DNA of 64,000 bases from an uncultured Microbacteriaceae bacterium (GTDB lineage: Bacteria; Actinomycetota; Actinomycetes; Actinomycetales; Microbacteriaceae), in NCBI GenBank assembly GCA_937872445.1, contig CALMSL010000192.1, forward strand, positions 1-64,000, written 5' to 3'. The notes under the pieces were generated by a model. The model was given only the letters and a program-made list of their open reading frames with translations. It was not told the DNA's origin and searched no databases. Position 1 is the first letter of the stretch. Every line of letters begins with the position of its first letter. The translations under genes were made by a program, and so were the position numbers. Positions 15,319 to 23,213 of this stretch are shown here, one piece after another.

Positions 15319-16712
15319 GAGATTCCACGCCTGTTTGCGAGCGACCGGGCCGCCTGCAGGAACACTTCGGGCGGGGCGGTCACGATTCCGGCACCGATCT
15401 GCCCAACGCCGGCGAGCTTGTGCGCAATTCCAGTGTTGATCAACGGAAGTACTCCTGTGTCCAGCACCTTGAGCACGTCAATGCCTGATGGCGTCCCGGC
15501 GAAGTTGATCGGAGGAAGTGGGAACGCAGGATGCGGTCCCAGGGTGATGCGACGCATCGATTTTGTGGCGGCGATGGCGTCGTCGGGATTGCCGCCGACG
15601 AACTGTGTAATGGCGGGCGATGCGGCCATGGCGAATCCACCCAGTCCCAGCGTTTCGGTGATGGCCGAGTCTCCCAGATCCGGATTTGCGTCATCCGGGC
15701 CATAACCCGGGAAGAAGAGCCCATCTGCGGGGCCCACCGTGGTGGTGAACCATTCGGCGCCCGAGCCTGCGACGCGAAGTCCAAATTCCACGCCGTTGCG
15801 CGCCATGGCGGTAACGAGGGTTGAATTTTCCATTCCGACGGCCGCATCCATGGACAGTTTTGCGGATGCCATGGAGACGTTGAGTGCGAAGTGGTCATTC
15901 CCGGCGAGGAACTCGAGTACTGCGATCGCATCCGAACTCGGTTCCATGGCTGCGATCGTTGGCGCGAGCCGCCGGGTGAGAAGGGACGTTGCCGCAACAT
16001 TGCGGTTGTGGCCCTCATCGCCCATCGACAGTGCCTGACCGATGAGCGACGTGATGTCGATTGGCCCGAATGCTTCAAGCGCCCGGTCAAGTATCGGGCC
16101 AAGCACATCACGCATCCATGACAACCGAGTGATGACTTCGTCATCAAATGCTCCGAACCGCAGTACCTTCCCGAGCCCCTCATTGAGCGAAGCGAACGCG
16201 AGGCGCCCGTCACTCGGGTCGGTGGCCACGAATACAGGCATGGACGGTGCGAGCACGCCGGCCATCGGGCCGACGGCCCCGTGGTGGTGGCACGGATCGA
16301 CGGTGATCTCTCCGCGATCGAGCAGAGCCTCTGCCTGGTCAGGGGTTTCCGCCCAACCTTCGAACAGGGTGGCGCCGATGAGCGCGCCGCGCATAGGCCC
16401 GCACATTCGTTCCCACTCGATCGGCGGGCCAGCATGAAGGAGGGTGCGGCCGTCCGCGATTCCGGGGATCACTTCTTTGGCGGGTCTGACCCGTGTAAGT
16501 TGCGGTCGGACGGAGTGCACGGCCGTGATTGCCCGCGCATTGGCTTCTGCCGTCACGTCGTCGTCCAGGATGAGCGCCAGCCGCGCGACGTCGGCTTCCC
16601 CGAAAGCTGGCGGCCGCCAATCGAGCTGGATCACATCGGCGGCGGGAACTCCTTCAACGATGAGAGGCAGACCAACATTGATGATCCGTGCGACAGGTTC
16701 GAGAATTGTCAT
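15315..16712 (-). CDS. allG: DUF1116 protein, AllG/YlbE-like subunit
   Basis: A 465-aa protein of the DUF1116 family (E. coli YlbE/AllG). Diagnostic stretches are DPCHHHGAVGPMAGV, MGDEGHNRN, GNDHFALNVSMASAKL and ITLGPHPAFPLPPI. In E. coli the FdrA, YlbE and YlbF products have been assigned as subunits of oxamate carbamoyltransferase, which releases carbamoyl phosphate from oxalurate. The same role is inferred here from co-occurrence. The frame is open 135 nt further upstream, but the ATG at 16712 overlaps the fdrA stop (ATGA) and starts the conserved region. Confidence 0.87.
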   Translation of the reverse strand: MTILEPVARIINVGLPLIVEGVPAADVIQLDWRPPAFGEADVARLALILDDDVTAEANARAITAVHSVRPQLTRVRPAKEVIPGIADGRTLLHAGPPIEWERMCGPMRGALIGATLFEGWAETPDQAEALLDRGEITVDPCHHHGAVGPMAGVLAPSMPVFVATDPSDGRLAFASLNEGLGKVLRFGAFDDEVITRLSWMRDVLGPILDRALEAFGPIDITSLIGQALSMGDEGHNRNVAATSLLTRRLAPTIAAMEPSSDAIAVLEFLAGNDHFALNVSMASAKLSMDAAVGMENSTLVTAMARNGVEFGLRVAGSGAEWFTTTVGPADGLFFPGYGPDDANPDLGDSAITETLGLGGFAMAASPAITQFVGGNPDDAIAATKSMRRITLGPHPAFPLPPINFAGTPSGIDVLKVLDTGVLPLINTGIAHKLAGVGQIGAGIVTAPPEVFLQAARSLANRRGIS

Positions 16713-18208
16713 GATGCGTGAGTTCCCGCCTGCTGCGCAGCGACGAACCGTACGGCGGAAGCATTTGTTGCTGCCAGGATGACTCCCGCGTCGCGCAAAA
16801 TCGTCCGTTGACGCTCGATACCCTGCGGATCGGCGGCGGTACCGCACACCGAGGCGACGAATTCCAGCCTGCGCCCTACCGACTCCGCTTCCGACCTCGC
16901 GACCATGACGGCCTCAGCGACGGGCGTGGCCGGGTCGCGGCTGGCACCGTGCCCGAGAACGACATCCAGAAGAATTATTCCCACGCTGGAATCGGCGCCA
17001 GCCTCGATGATCTTGTCTGCCCTGGCTTCAGGATCGATCATCGGGTGAGGTCGCCCTGCGGTGTACTGGTCGTCGCCGAGGTCGAGGATTTCGCAGTCGA
17101 CTCCGGCACGTTTCAGGATGATTTTCGCCTCGGAGGCGAGAGTGCCGCCCGTAAAAAGGCCGAGAACTCGGCCGGGAACCGGTTCGATGGGATCCAGGTC
17201 CGTCACCGCAAGCTCGTGGCCCGCGAGGCGCGCCGTCGCTATGGCGCCGCCCTCAAGCGTGCCGCGGACGACCACTCCGGGGGTAACGGAATCAGGGTCT
17301 GCATCGTCCATTCCGAGGAAGCAGGCAACGACGGGCTTTCCGTGAGACGCAATGCCTTCGAGGCGGGAAATCAGCGCAGTTGCGACGTCGGTGGACGGCG
17401 GTTTGGACACTACGACGATGGCTTCGGAGCCTTCGTCACGTTCCAGCAGGTCGAGCGCGAATCCCGTCATGATCCCGCCGACGTCCGCACTGAGGTCACG
17501 CCCTCCGACGCCAATCAACTGGGACACACCCACGCCAGCAAGATCGAGCAGTCGCGAGACTTCCTGCGCGCCGGTACCCGAGGCAGCGACCATACCCACT
17601 TTTCCCTGCTTCACGACGTTGGCGAATCCGAGAGGAATACCGTCGATGATCGCGGTGCCGCAGTCCGGCCCCATGAAGAGAACTCCGCCCGCTACGGCGA
17701 GTTTTTTGAGGCGCACCTCGTCCTCGACGGCGACGTTGTCCGAGAAACAGAGAATATGGAGCCCATTCCTGATCGCGCGTTCGGCAACGATGGGAGCGTA
17801 GGTCCCGGCAATCGAAATCGCTGCAAGGTTGGCCGGAGATTCCCGGTCGCCGGCCAGCGCGGCGTGAATCCCTTCGTCCACGGTTCCCGGTCGCTGGTCC
17901 TCAATGGCGCCCGAGGTCTCGACAGCCGTAAGCCCGGCCTCCGCGGCGTCGAGTGCCTCAGTCGCCGTGTCTTCGCTCTCCGCGCGAACGACGAAGACCA
18001 GGTCATCGGATTCCGCGTTCAGATCGGGCGGGAGCATGTCCGAGTCGGCGAGGATTCCACGATTTGCAGGGGTCGCCATGACCGCTCCGACCCGTATCAC
18101 TCCCTCACGTTTCTCCGTTGCCGACGCGATCGCCATCAACGCCACCGAGTCGCGATAGAAGTGGTGCAGAACTCGGCTGCTGAGGACCGTCGTTTTTGGA
18201 GAGTTCAT
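16709..18208 (-). CDS. fdrA: FdrA/AllF, acyl-CoA-synthetase-like subunit
   Basis: A 499-aa protein of the FdrA family, built like fused succinyl-CoA-synthetase subunits. A CoA-ligase-type Rossmann region includes GGVLFMGPDCGTAII and MVAASGTGAQEVSRLLD, and a ligase-like half includes LFTGGTLASEAK and LLDVVLGHGASRDPA. It is shorter than E. coli FdrA (about 555 aa) but otherwise typical. It is the presumed catalytic or nucleotide-fold partner of the DUF1116 and DUF2877 proteins. Start ATG at 18208 overlaps the allH stop by 4 nt, and the conserved N-terminus SSRVLHHFYRDSVALM supports it. Confidence 0.88.
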   Translation of the reverse strand: MNSPKTTVLSSRVLHHFYRDSVALMAIASATEKREGVIRVGAVMATPANRGILADSDMLPPDLNAESDDLVFVVRAESEDTATEALDAAEAGLTAVETSGAIEDQRPGTVDEGIHAALAGDRESPANLAAISIAGTYAPIVAERAIRNGLHILCFSDNVAVEDEVRLKKLAVAGGVLFMGPDCGTAIIDGIPLGFANVVKQGKVGMVAASGTGAQEVSRLLDLAGVGVSQLIGVGGRDLSADVGGIMTGFALDLLERDEGSEAIVVVSKPPSTDVATALISRLEGIASHGKPVVACFLGMDDADPDSVTPGVVVRGTLEGGAIATARLAGHELAVTDLDPIEPVPGRVLGLFTGGTLASEAKIILKRAGVDCEILDLGDDQYTAGRPHPMIDPEARADKIIEAGADSSVGIILLDVVLGHGASRDPATPVAEAVMVARSEAESVGRRLEFVASVCGTAADPQGIERQRTILRDAGVILAATNASAVRFVAAQQAGTHAS

Positions 18209-19065
18209 GCTGCGCTTTCGACTGATCTCGTGTTCATGGAAGCTGCCAGAACGCTCACCAAACCGACCAGCAGATCCACCCCCGAGGTTGCACCCCACTG
18301 GCTCGCACGCTGCACCGTCAGATCCGGGTCTCCGTCTCCGGCGAGCGTGTCGACAAGGTCGTGAACGTGCTGGCCGAAGCGCCCCTGCATCGCGGCCTTC
18401 AGATAGTGGCGCGACGCCAGCGTCGTCCGTGGAAGAAAGGGCACTATTTGGCGGGCAAGGATGCTTACCTCGTTGAGAAGCCCGAAGACGTGAAGTCCGG
18501 CGAATATTCCGACGATGACATCGTCCCCCGACGGGGTTGTTCCCGGGCCCGCGCCGATGGTTACGCTCAGCATTTCATCGCCCAGGTTCGCGGCGAGAGC
18601 GCTCTGCGCGATGCTCGGTGCTTTCAGGCGGATTGGCTCAGGACTCAGAGGCCCGGCCGTCGCACGTGATGAGGTGTGGGCAGCCACTGCGCGTTGGTGG
18701 GCCAGCACTGAAACGGCCGGGATTGCTCGTGCCGCGAGATTGAGGTTGACCAGTGCCCAAACAGCGGACTGGCCTGACCAGCCCGCCAGAAGCACACTTC
18801 CCGTTGGAGGGTTATGGCTAAGGATGTCGGCGCGTACGCGATGAAAATCGACGTGAGCAAGGCACACGCCACCCGGCATCAGACCAGACCGTTCAGGGGA
18901 GATGATCAACAACTCATCGCCCGACGCCTGTTTGCGCGCCGATCGCAGCACAACGGCGGATTGTCCGACATGGACGACATGGAATGGCGAGGTGAAGGCG
19001 GAAAGCATGAGCGTGGTATCAACCCGCATCCGTGCCGGGGCCGAAATCCTCGCTGGCATCGCCAT
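18205..19065 (-). CDS. allH: DUF2877 protein, AllH/YlbF-like subunit
   Basis: A 286-aa protein of the DUF2877 family, first gene of the ureide operon. The family signature GAGPGTTPSGDDVIVGIFAG is present at about residues 190-209, and RHYLKAAMQGRFGQHVHDLV follows. It is the predicted third subunit of an oxamate-carbamoyltransferase-like complex with the FdrA and DUF1116 proteins. The ATG lies 8 nt after a TACTAT box, so the operon mRNA may be leaderless. Further ATG codons at residues 3 and 13 leave some doubt about the exact start. Confidence 0.83.
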   Translation of the reverse strand: MAMPARISAPARMRVDTTLMLSAFTSPFHVVHVGQSAVVLRSARKQASGDELLIISPERSGLMPGGVCLAHVDFHRVRADILSHNPPTGSVLLAGWSGQSAVWALVNLNLAARAIPAVSVLAHQRAVAAHTSSRATAGPLSPEPIRLKAPSIAQSALAANLGDEMLSVTIGAGPGTTPSGDDVIVGIFAGLHVFGLLNEVSILARQIVPFLPRTTLASRHYLKAAMQGRFGQHVHDLVDTLAGDGDPDLTVQRASQWGATSGVDLLVGLVSVLAASMNTRSVESAA

Positions 19066-19073
19066 ACTTAGGA

Positions 19074-19079
19074 ATAGTA
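19074..19079 (-). promoter_or_regulatory. -10 box of the ureide operon
   Basis: TACTAT on the minus strand ends 8 nt before the allH ATG, consistent with a leaderless operon transcript. No clear -35 was found; activation by the divergent PucR protein would be consistent with that. Confidence 0.45.
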
Positions 19080-19110
19080 GGACCCACGACTCGGGTCAGG
19101 CTCGGTCCGG

Positions 19111-19133
19111 ATTGGACGAAAGTGCGTCCCAAT
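19111..19133. promoter_or_regulatory. inverted repeat between allH and pucR, candidate operator
   Basis: ATTGGACG and CGTCCCAAT form an interrupted dyad (one-base bulge, 6-nt loop) in the 66-nt divergent region. A second short repeat, GACCC-N7-GGGTC, lies at 19081-19097. The dyad covers the first possible pucR start codon at 19132, which favours the later ATG. PucR or autoregulatory binding is a guess from position. Confidence 0.4.
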
Positions 19134-19161
19134 GTTGGCCGAAATGGACAATGATGGTGGC

Positions 19162-20655
19162 ATGAGCGCCATCACCGTCCGAGAAGTGCTGACTCTTGCC
19201 GCCTTGCGCGGAAACTTTGTCGTGGCTGGCCAGAACGGCCTCGAACGGGTGGTCACCGGCGTCAACGTGATGGAAGTCCCCGACATCGAATCCTTCGTGA
19301 AACGAGGCGAGCTCCTCCTCACCACGGCCTATCCGCTGCGCGAGCACCCCGAAGATCTCGCCGTTCTCGTTCACACTCTGTCGCGATTGGGACTCGCCGC
19401 ACTTGCCGTGAAGACCGGCCGGTATCTCGAACGGCTTCCGGACGACGCGCTTGCCATGGCAAACGAGCTGGGCTTGCCGGTCATACTCCTCGCTGAGGAC
19501 ACATCGTTCAATGAAGTCATCGGGGCTGTACTGGCTATAGTCCTCACCGAATACGGGGCCGACCCGGCAGGGGCGGAAGAGATCCGTGAACGACTGACTG
19601 GGGTTGCGCTCGCTGGCGGCGGTCTGATGGAGATTGCCCGAACGCTGGCCGGCGCCCTCGACAGGCACGTGAGCATTCTCGACCCGGAGGGTGTGGTACT
19701 CGGGGAAGGTGGCGTCCTCCCGGACGAGAATGTCGGCGAATCGTGGGAGTTCCCAGTTACCGTGGGGGGCCGTGAGCGCGGACTCATCATTGTCAATGGC
19801 ACGGATGAACCGACGCTCGGTCAACGGAGATTGGTGAGGCAGGCGTGTTTCGCCGCAGGAATGCACATTGCCCAGGCGCTTGCGAGTCTGGAACTTGACC
19901 GTCAGATGCGGGTCCTGTTCCTGGAAGAGCTCGTGGCGGGAAAGGCCGTCGATGAGTCGCTGGTGCGTGAGCGGTCTCGGTTGTTCGGATGGGACTTTCG
20001 ATCCGACCACGCCGTCATTCTTGCCCGGCTGGGCCAGGAGCTAGGCGACTCCGTGGTGGTGTCTGCTGCTCGCACCGGTCTGCCGCGAGGCGGGCTCGCC
20101 TGGGCGCGAGGGCAGGAAGTGGTTGCCATCGTGCCCGCAGAGTCCATCCCTACCGAAGCCGTCCCATGGCTCCAGGCCGATAGCTGGCGAAAGGCTCTGG
20201 AACGGGCTGGCGGGGGCGACGTGTACGTCGCCACGGGGAGTGTCGCTCGATCTGCGGCGGAACTTGCTGAATCCCACTCGGCAGCCCGCGAATCTCTGTC
20301 CATCGCCCAGGCCACTGGACGGAAGAACGTCCGGCACGATGTGCTGACGCTGGAACGGGTCATCCTCTCAGTGCCCGCGGATCTGCTTGCCGAGCTCATA
20401 CACCGCGAGCTTGGCCCGATTGTTGATGCCGACATCGCCAATGGCTCAGACCTGTGCGCAACTCTCGAGATGTTTCTGGGAACCGGGAACGCCGCCGACG
20501 CTGCCCGCAGACTGTTCATCCACTACAACACGATGAAGCACAGGATGTCGCGCATTGCCGGCCTTATCACGGCCGATCTGAGCGACCCGAGAGCTCGATT
20601 GCGACTGTCGTTTGCCCTGCAGGCACGGAAGCTCGTGCTCGACGCCCATCGCTAG
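19162..20655 (+). CDS. pucR: PucR family transcriptional regulator
   Basis: Regulator of about 497 aa. The N-terminal PucR domain occupies roughly the first 120 residues (TVREVLTLAALRGNFVVAGQNGLERVV, then SFVKRGELLLTTAYPLREHP). A central GGDEF-like/CdaR-type region follows. The C-terminal PucR helix-turn-helix is LEMFLGTGNAADAARRLFIHYNTMKHRMSRI. Relatives control purine and ureide catabolism. Its divergent position makes it the obvious regulator of the AllFGH-like operon. An ATG at 19132 could add ten residues, but a dyad overlaps it and the family homology begins at the later Met. Confidence 0.88.
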   Translation: MSAITVREVLTLAALRGNFVVAGQNGLERVVTGVNVMEVPDIESFVKRGELLLTTAYPLREHPEDLAVLVHTLSRLGLAALAVKTGRYLERLPDDALAMANELGLPVILLAEDTSFNEVIGAVLAIVLTEYGADPAGAEEIRERLTGVALAGGGLMEIARTLAGALDRHVSILDPEGVVLGEGGVLPDENVGESWEFPVTVGGRERGLIIVNGTDEPTLGQRRLVRQACFAAGMHIAQALASLELDRQMRVLFLEELVAGKAVDESLVRERSRLFGWDFRSDHAVILARLGQELGDSVVVSAARTGLPRGGLAWARGQEVVAIVPAESIPTEAVPWLQADSWRKALERAGGGDVYVATGSVARSAAELAESHSAARESLSIAQATGRKNVRHDVLTLERVILSVPADLLAELIHRELGPIVDADIANGSDLCATLEMFLGTGNAADAARRLFIHYNTMKHRMSRIAGLITADLSDPRARLRLSFALQARKLVLDAHR

Positions 20656-20658
20656 ACT
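20653..20658 (+). promoter_or_regulatory. -10 box for leaderless pgsA-like transcript
   Basis: TAGACT overlaps the pucR stop codon and ends 8 nt before the GTG at 20667. There is no Shine-Dalgarno in the gap. Confidence 0.45.
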
Positions 20659-20666
20659 GAGGCACT

Positions 20667-21284
20667 GTGGGACCCGACACGGCACATCAGGTGAGTTCGC
20701 GGATCCTCACGGTCCCGAACATTCTCAGTTTCTTCCGACTCGCCCTCGTGCCCGTCTTCCTCGTGCTCGTGATTGAGGGATACGACGTACTCGCCCTCAT
20801 CGTTCTCATCGTCTCCAGTCTGACCGACTTCCTCGACGGGGTCCTCGCTCGGAGGCTCAACCAGGTTTCCCGCCTCGGCCAGCTGCTCGACCCCGCGGCC
20901 GACCGATTCTTCATCTTCGCGACCCTCATTGGGCTCGCGGTACGGGGGATCGTGCCATGGTGGCTCGTCGTGATCATCGTGGGGCGCGACGTGCTTCTGG
21001 TCGTCATCGGGATCACCCTCGCCAACTTCGGGTACGGCCCTCTGCCGGTGCACCACATTGGCAAGATCGCCACGTTCTGCCTGTTCTATGCGCTGCCCAT
21101 CCTCATGATCGGGCAGGCATTCCCCGCAGCCGAACTCATCACTTCGCCGATCGGCTGGGCGTTCGCGCTCTGGGGCGCGTTCCTGTACTGGTGGGCCGGT
21201 GTCATCTACATCGTCGAAACCGTGCGCGTCATCAAAATTCCCCGGGTCACTGACGCGCCCGAATCCGATACTGTAGAGGGCTAG
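20667..21284 (+). CDS. CDP-alcohol phosphatidyltransferase family protein (PgsA-like)
   Basis: A 205-aa membrane enzyme with about five to six transmembrane segments that transfers a phosphatidyl group from CDP-diacylglycerol to an alcohol. The signature D-x2-D-G-x2-A-R-x8-G-x3-D-x3-D is complete (Asp54, Asp57, Arg62, Gly71, Asp75, Asp79). It occupies the place of M. tuberculosis pgsA2 upstream of garA. Whether the acceptor is glycerol-3-phosphate cannot be read from sequence. Start is GTG, likely leaderless. Confidence 0.88.
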   Translation: MGPDTAHQVSSRILTVPNILSFFRLALVPVFLVLVIEGYDVLALIVLIVSSLTDFLDGVLARRLNQVSRLGQLLDPAADRFFIFATLIGLAVRGIVPWWLVVIIVGRDVLLVVIGITLANFGYGPLPVHHIGKIATFCLFYALPILMIGQAFPAAELITSPIGWAFALWGAFLYWWAGVIYIVETVRVIKIPRVTDAPESDTVEG

Positions 21285-21294
21285 GAGGTTCGGG

Positions 21295-21771
21295 ATGGGC
21301 ACGTCGAACGGTGAGGGTCAACCGGCGGATAGTGGTGCTCGTCGCGACGACACGACGGATCACTTCGGTCAGGATTTCGAATCCCAGCTGGCAGCACTCG
21401 ATGGTGCAGTCACATCCGAGGAGCAGGAAGCGATCTCCGCGATCCCGTCCGGTTCCGCGCTTCTCATCGTGCGCCGCGGACCGAACATCGGTGCCCGATT
21501 TCTTCTCGACTCCGACGTCACGACCGCCGGCAGGCATCCGGATGCGGACATTTTCCTCGACGACGTCACGGTCTCCCGCCGGCACACCGAGTTCGTGCGG
21601 CACGGAACGGCGTTCGAAATGAAGGACCTCGGTTCCCTCAACGGAACGTACTTCGACGGTGTCCGAATCGAGAACGCGATGCTCACGGACGGCGCAGAAG
21701 TCCAGATCGGCAAGTTTCGCCTCACGTTTTACGCCTCCCGCGTCGACCTTGCCCCGGCGGCCGAAAAATAG
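21295..21771 (+). CDS. garA: FHA domain protein, GarA/OdhI-like
   Basis: A 158-aa cytoplasmic phosphothreonine-binding protein. The FHA domain spans about 56-146 with Gly79-Arg80, Ser94-x-x-His97 and Asn116. The segment PSGSALLIVRRGPNIGARFLLD is almost that of mycobacterial GarA, which inhibits 2-oxoglutarate dehydrogenase and regulates glutamate metabolism after phosphorylation by PknB/PknG. The phospho-acceptor region reads DDTTDHF (Thr20, Thr21) instead of the usual ETTSVF. AGGAGG at 21282-21287 supports the ATG. The stop overlaps the ftsR start by one base. Confidence 0.9.
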   Translation: MGTSNGEGQPADSGARRDDTTDHFGQDFESQLAALDGAVTSEEQEAISAIPSGSALLIVRRGPNIGARFLLDSDVTTAGRHPDADIFLDDVTVSRRHTEFVRHGTAFEMKDLGSLNGTYFDGVRIENAMLTDGAEVQIGKFRLTFYASRVDLAPAAEK

Positions 21772-22469
21772 TGGCGGCATCACCGGCAAGGGCAAACAAG
21801 CCCGCAACTCAGGGCCTCCTCAGTATCGGGCAGGTTCTTGCGCGACTCCGACCGGAGTTTCCGGATCTGTCGCCGTCCAAACTCCGGTTCCTGGAGGAGC
21901 GCCAGCTCATCAGCCCGGCGCGCACCGAATCCGGTTACCGCAAGTTCTCGCCCACCGACATGGACCGCTTGCGGTTCGTGCTCACCATGCAGCGCGACCA
22001 CTATCTGCCGCTCAAGGTCATCCGGGTCTACCTCGACGAGCTTGATGCCGGGCGCCAGCCCGACCTCCCCGGGACGGCCACCGGTCCGATTCCGACGATT
22101 CTGCCGACGGAACGCCGGCTGCAGCGGGACGAGCTGATCCGGGAAGCGAACGCGACTCCTCAGCTTCTCAACGACGCCGTGTCCGCCTCGCTCATCGTCC
22201 CCGCCGACCTGTACGGCGAGCCGGTGCTGGCGGTGCTCAAAGCTCTCGTCGAACTTCAACGCACCGGCATCGAACCCCGCCACCTGAGGGGTTTCCGCGC
22301 TTCAGCGGAACGTGAACTTGGGTTGATTGAGAGTGCGCTCATCCCGGTTTCCCGGCGCAACGATGCCTCAAGCCGGGCGAAGGCGAGCGAACTCTCCAGG
22401 GAGATCGCCGGCCAGCTCGAGATTGTCCGCAGCAGCCTGATTCGGTCGGCCCTGTCCCGGCTCGACTGA
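21771..22469 (+). CDS. ftsR: MerR family regulator FtsR
   Basis: A 232-aa MerR-type regulator, orthologous by sequence and context to FtsR (C. glutamicum; Rv1828 in M. tuberculosis). FtsR activates ftsZ in corynebacteria. The winged helix covers about residues 16-85 (LLSIGQVLARLRPEFPDLSPSKLRFLEE, then ESGYRKFSPTDMDRL). The C-terminal half is an effector or dimerisation region. GTG start shares a base with the garA stop. A MerR-type dyad in front of ftsZ at 53660-53688 is its likely target. Confidence 0.88.
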   Translation: MAASPARANKPATQGLLSIGQVLARLRPEFPDLSPSKLRFLEERQLISPARTESGYRKFSPTDMDRLRFVLTMQRDHYLPLKVIRVYLDELDAGRQPDLPGTATGPIPTILPTERRLQRDELIREANATPQLLNDAVSASLIVPADLYGEPVLAVLKALVELQRTGIEPRHLRGFRASAERELGLIESALIPVSRRNDASSRAKASELSREIAGQLEIVRSSLIRSALSRLD

Positions 22470-22634
22470 GCGGAATCCCACGGCGCCGGGTGCTTCCGCG
22501 GTATGCTGCAGGTTCGGCGAGTCCGACACGCCGAACACGTTCGACAGAATGTCATTGCCTCCGACCGGACCCGTAGGTACCGTGGAGGCTGCGAACGCAA
22601 AACGTCGCCAGCATCGGCACGGAAGGCAAACACC

Positions 22635-23186
22635 ATGAGTGAACCGCGCAGTAGCAATGAGGATTCGCGCTACGGCCTCGGCTTGCTCTTCACCGACGGC
22701 TTGCCCGACCTGGATGACACGGCGGGTTACCGTGGTGCGATCGCCGCGCGGGCGGCCGGAATCAGCTACCGCCAACTGGACTACTGGGCCCGAACCGAAC
22801 TGGTGGAACCGACGGTGCGGGGTGCCGCCGGCTCCGGCTCGCAACGCCTGTACGGGTTCCGGGACATCCTCGTGCTCAAGTTGGTGAAACGGTTGCTCGA
22901 CACCGGGATCTCGCTGCAGCAGATACGCACGGCCGTGAATCAGCTTCGTGAAGCCGGCGTGAACGATCTCGCCCAGACAACACTCATGAGCGACGGTGCG
23001 AGCGTGTACCTGTGCACGACGGACGACGACGTGATCGACCTGGTGAGCAGGGGGCAGGGAGTTTTCGGCATCGCGGTGGGCAAGGTTCTTCGCGAGGTGG
23101 AGTCCAGCCTCGTCGAGCTCGACCAGGACAAGGGCATCGATCCGGCGGATGAACTCGCCGCTCGCCGCGCCACGAGAGCATCCTGA
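22635..23186 (+). CDS. MerR family regulator, Rv1830 (ResR/McdR)-like
   Basis: A 183-aa MerR-type regulator. The DNA-binding region is about residues 30-100 (GYRGAIAARAAGISYRQLDYWART, then SGSQRLYGFRDILVLKLVKRLLDTGISLQQIR). The position next to FtsR and the family match point to the Rv1830 group, linked in mycobacteria to growth and division control. GGAAGG at 22621-22626 supports the ATG at 22635, and an upstream open extension was rejected. In mycobacteria a bifunctional-nuclease gene separates the two regulators; it is absent here. Confidence 0.87.
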   Translation: MSEPRSSNEDSRYGLGLLFTDGLPDLDDTAGYRGAIAARAAGISYRQLDYWARTELVEPTVRGAAGSGSQRLYGFRDILVLKLVKRLLDTGISLQQIRTAVNQLREAGVNDLAQTTLMSDGASVYLCTTDDDVIDLVSRGQGVFGIAVGKVLREVESSLVELDQDKGIDPADELAARRATRAS

Positions 23187-23213
23187 CGTCCTGTGCCACG
23201 TGCTCGCGCGGGC

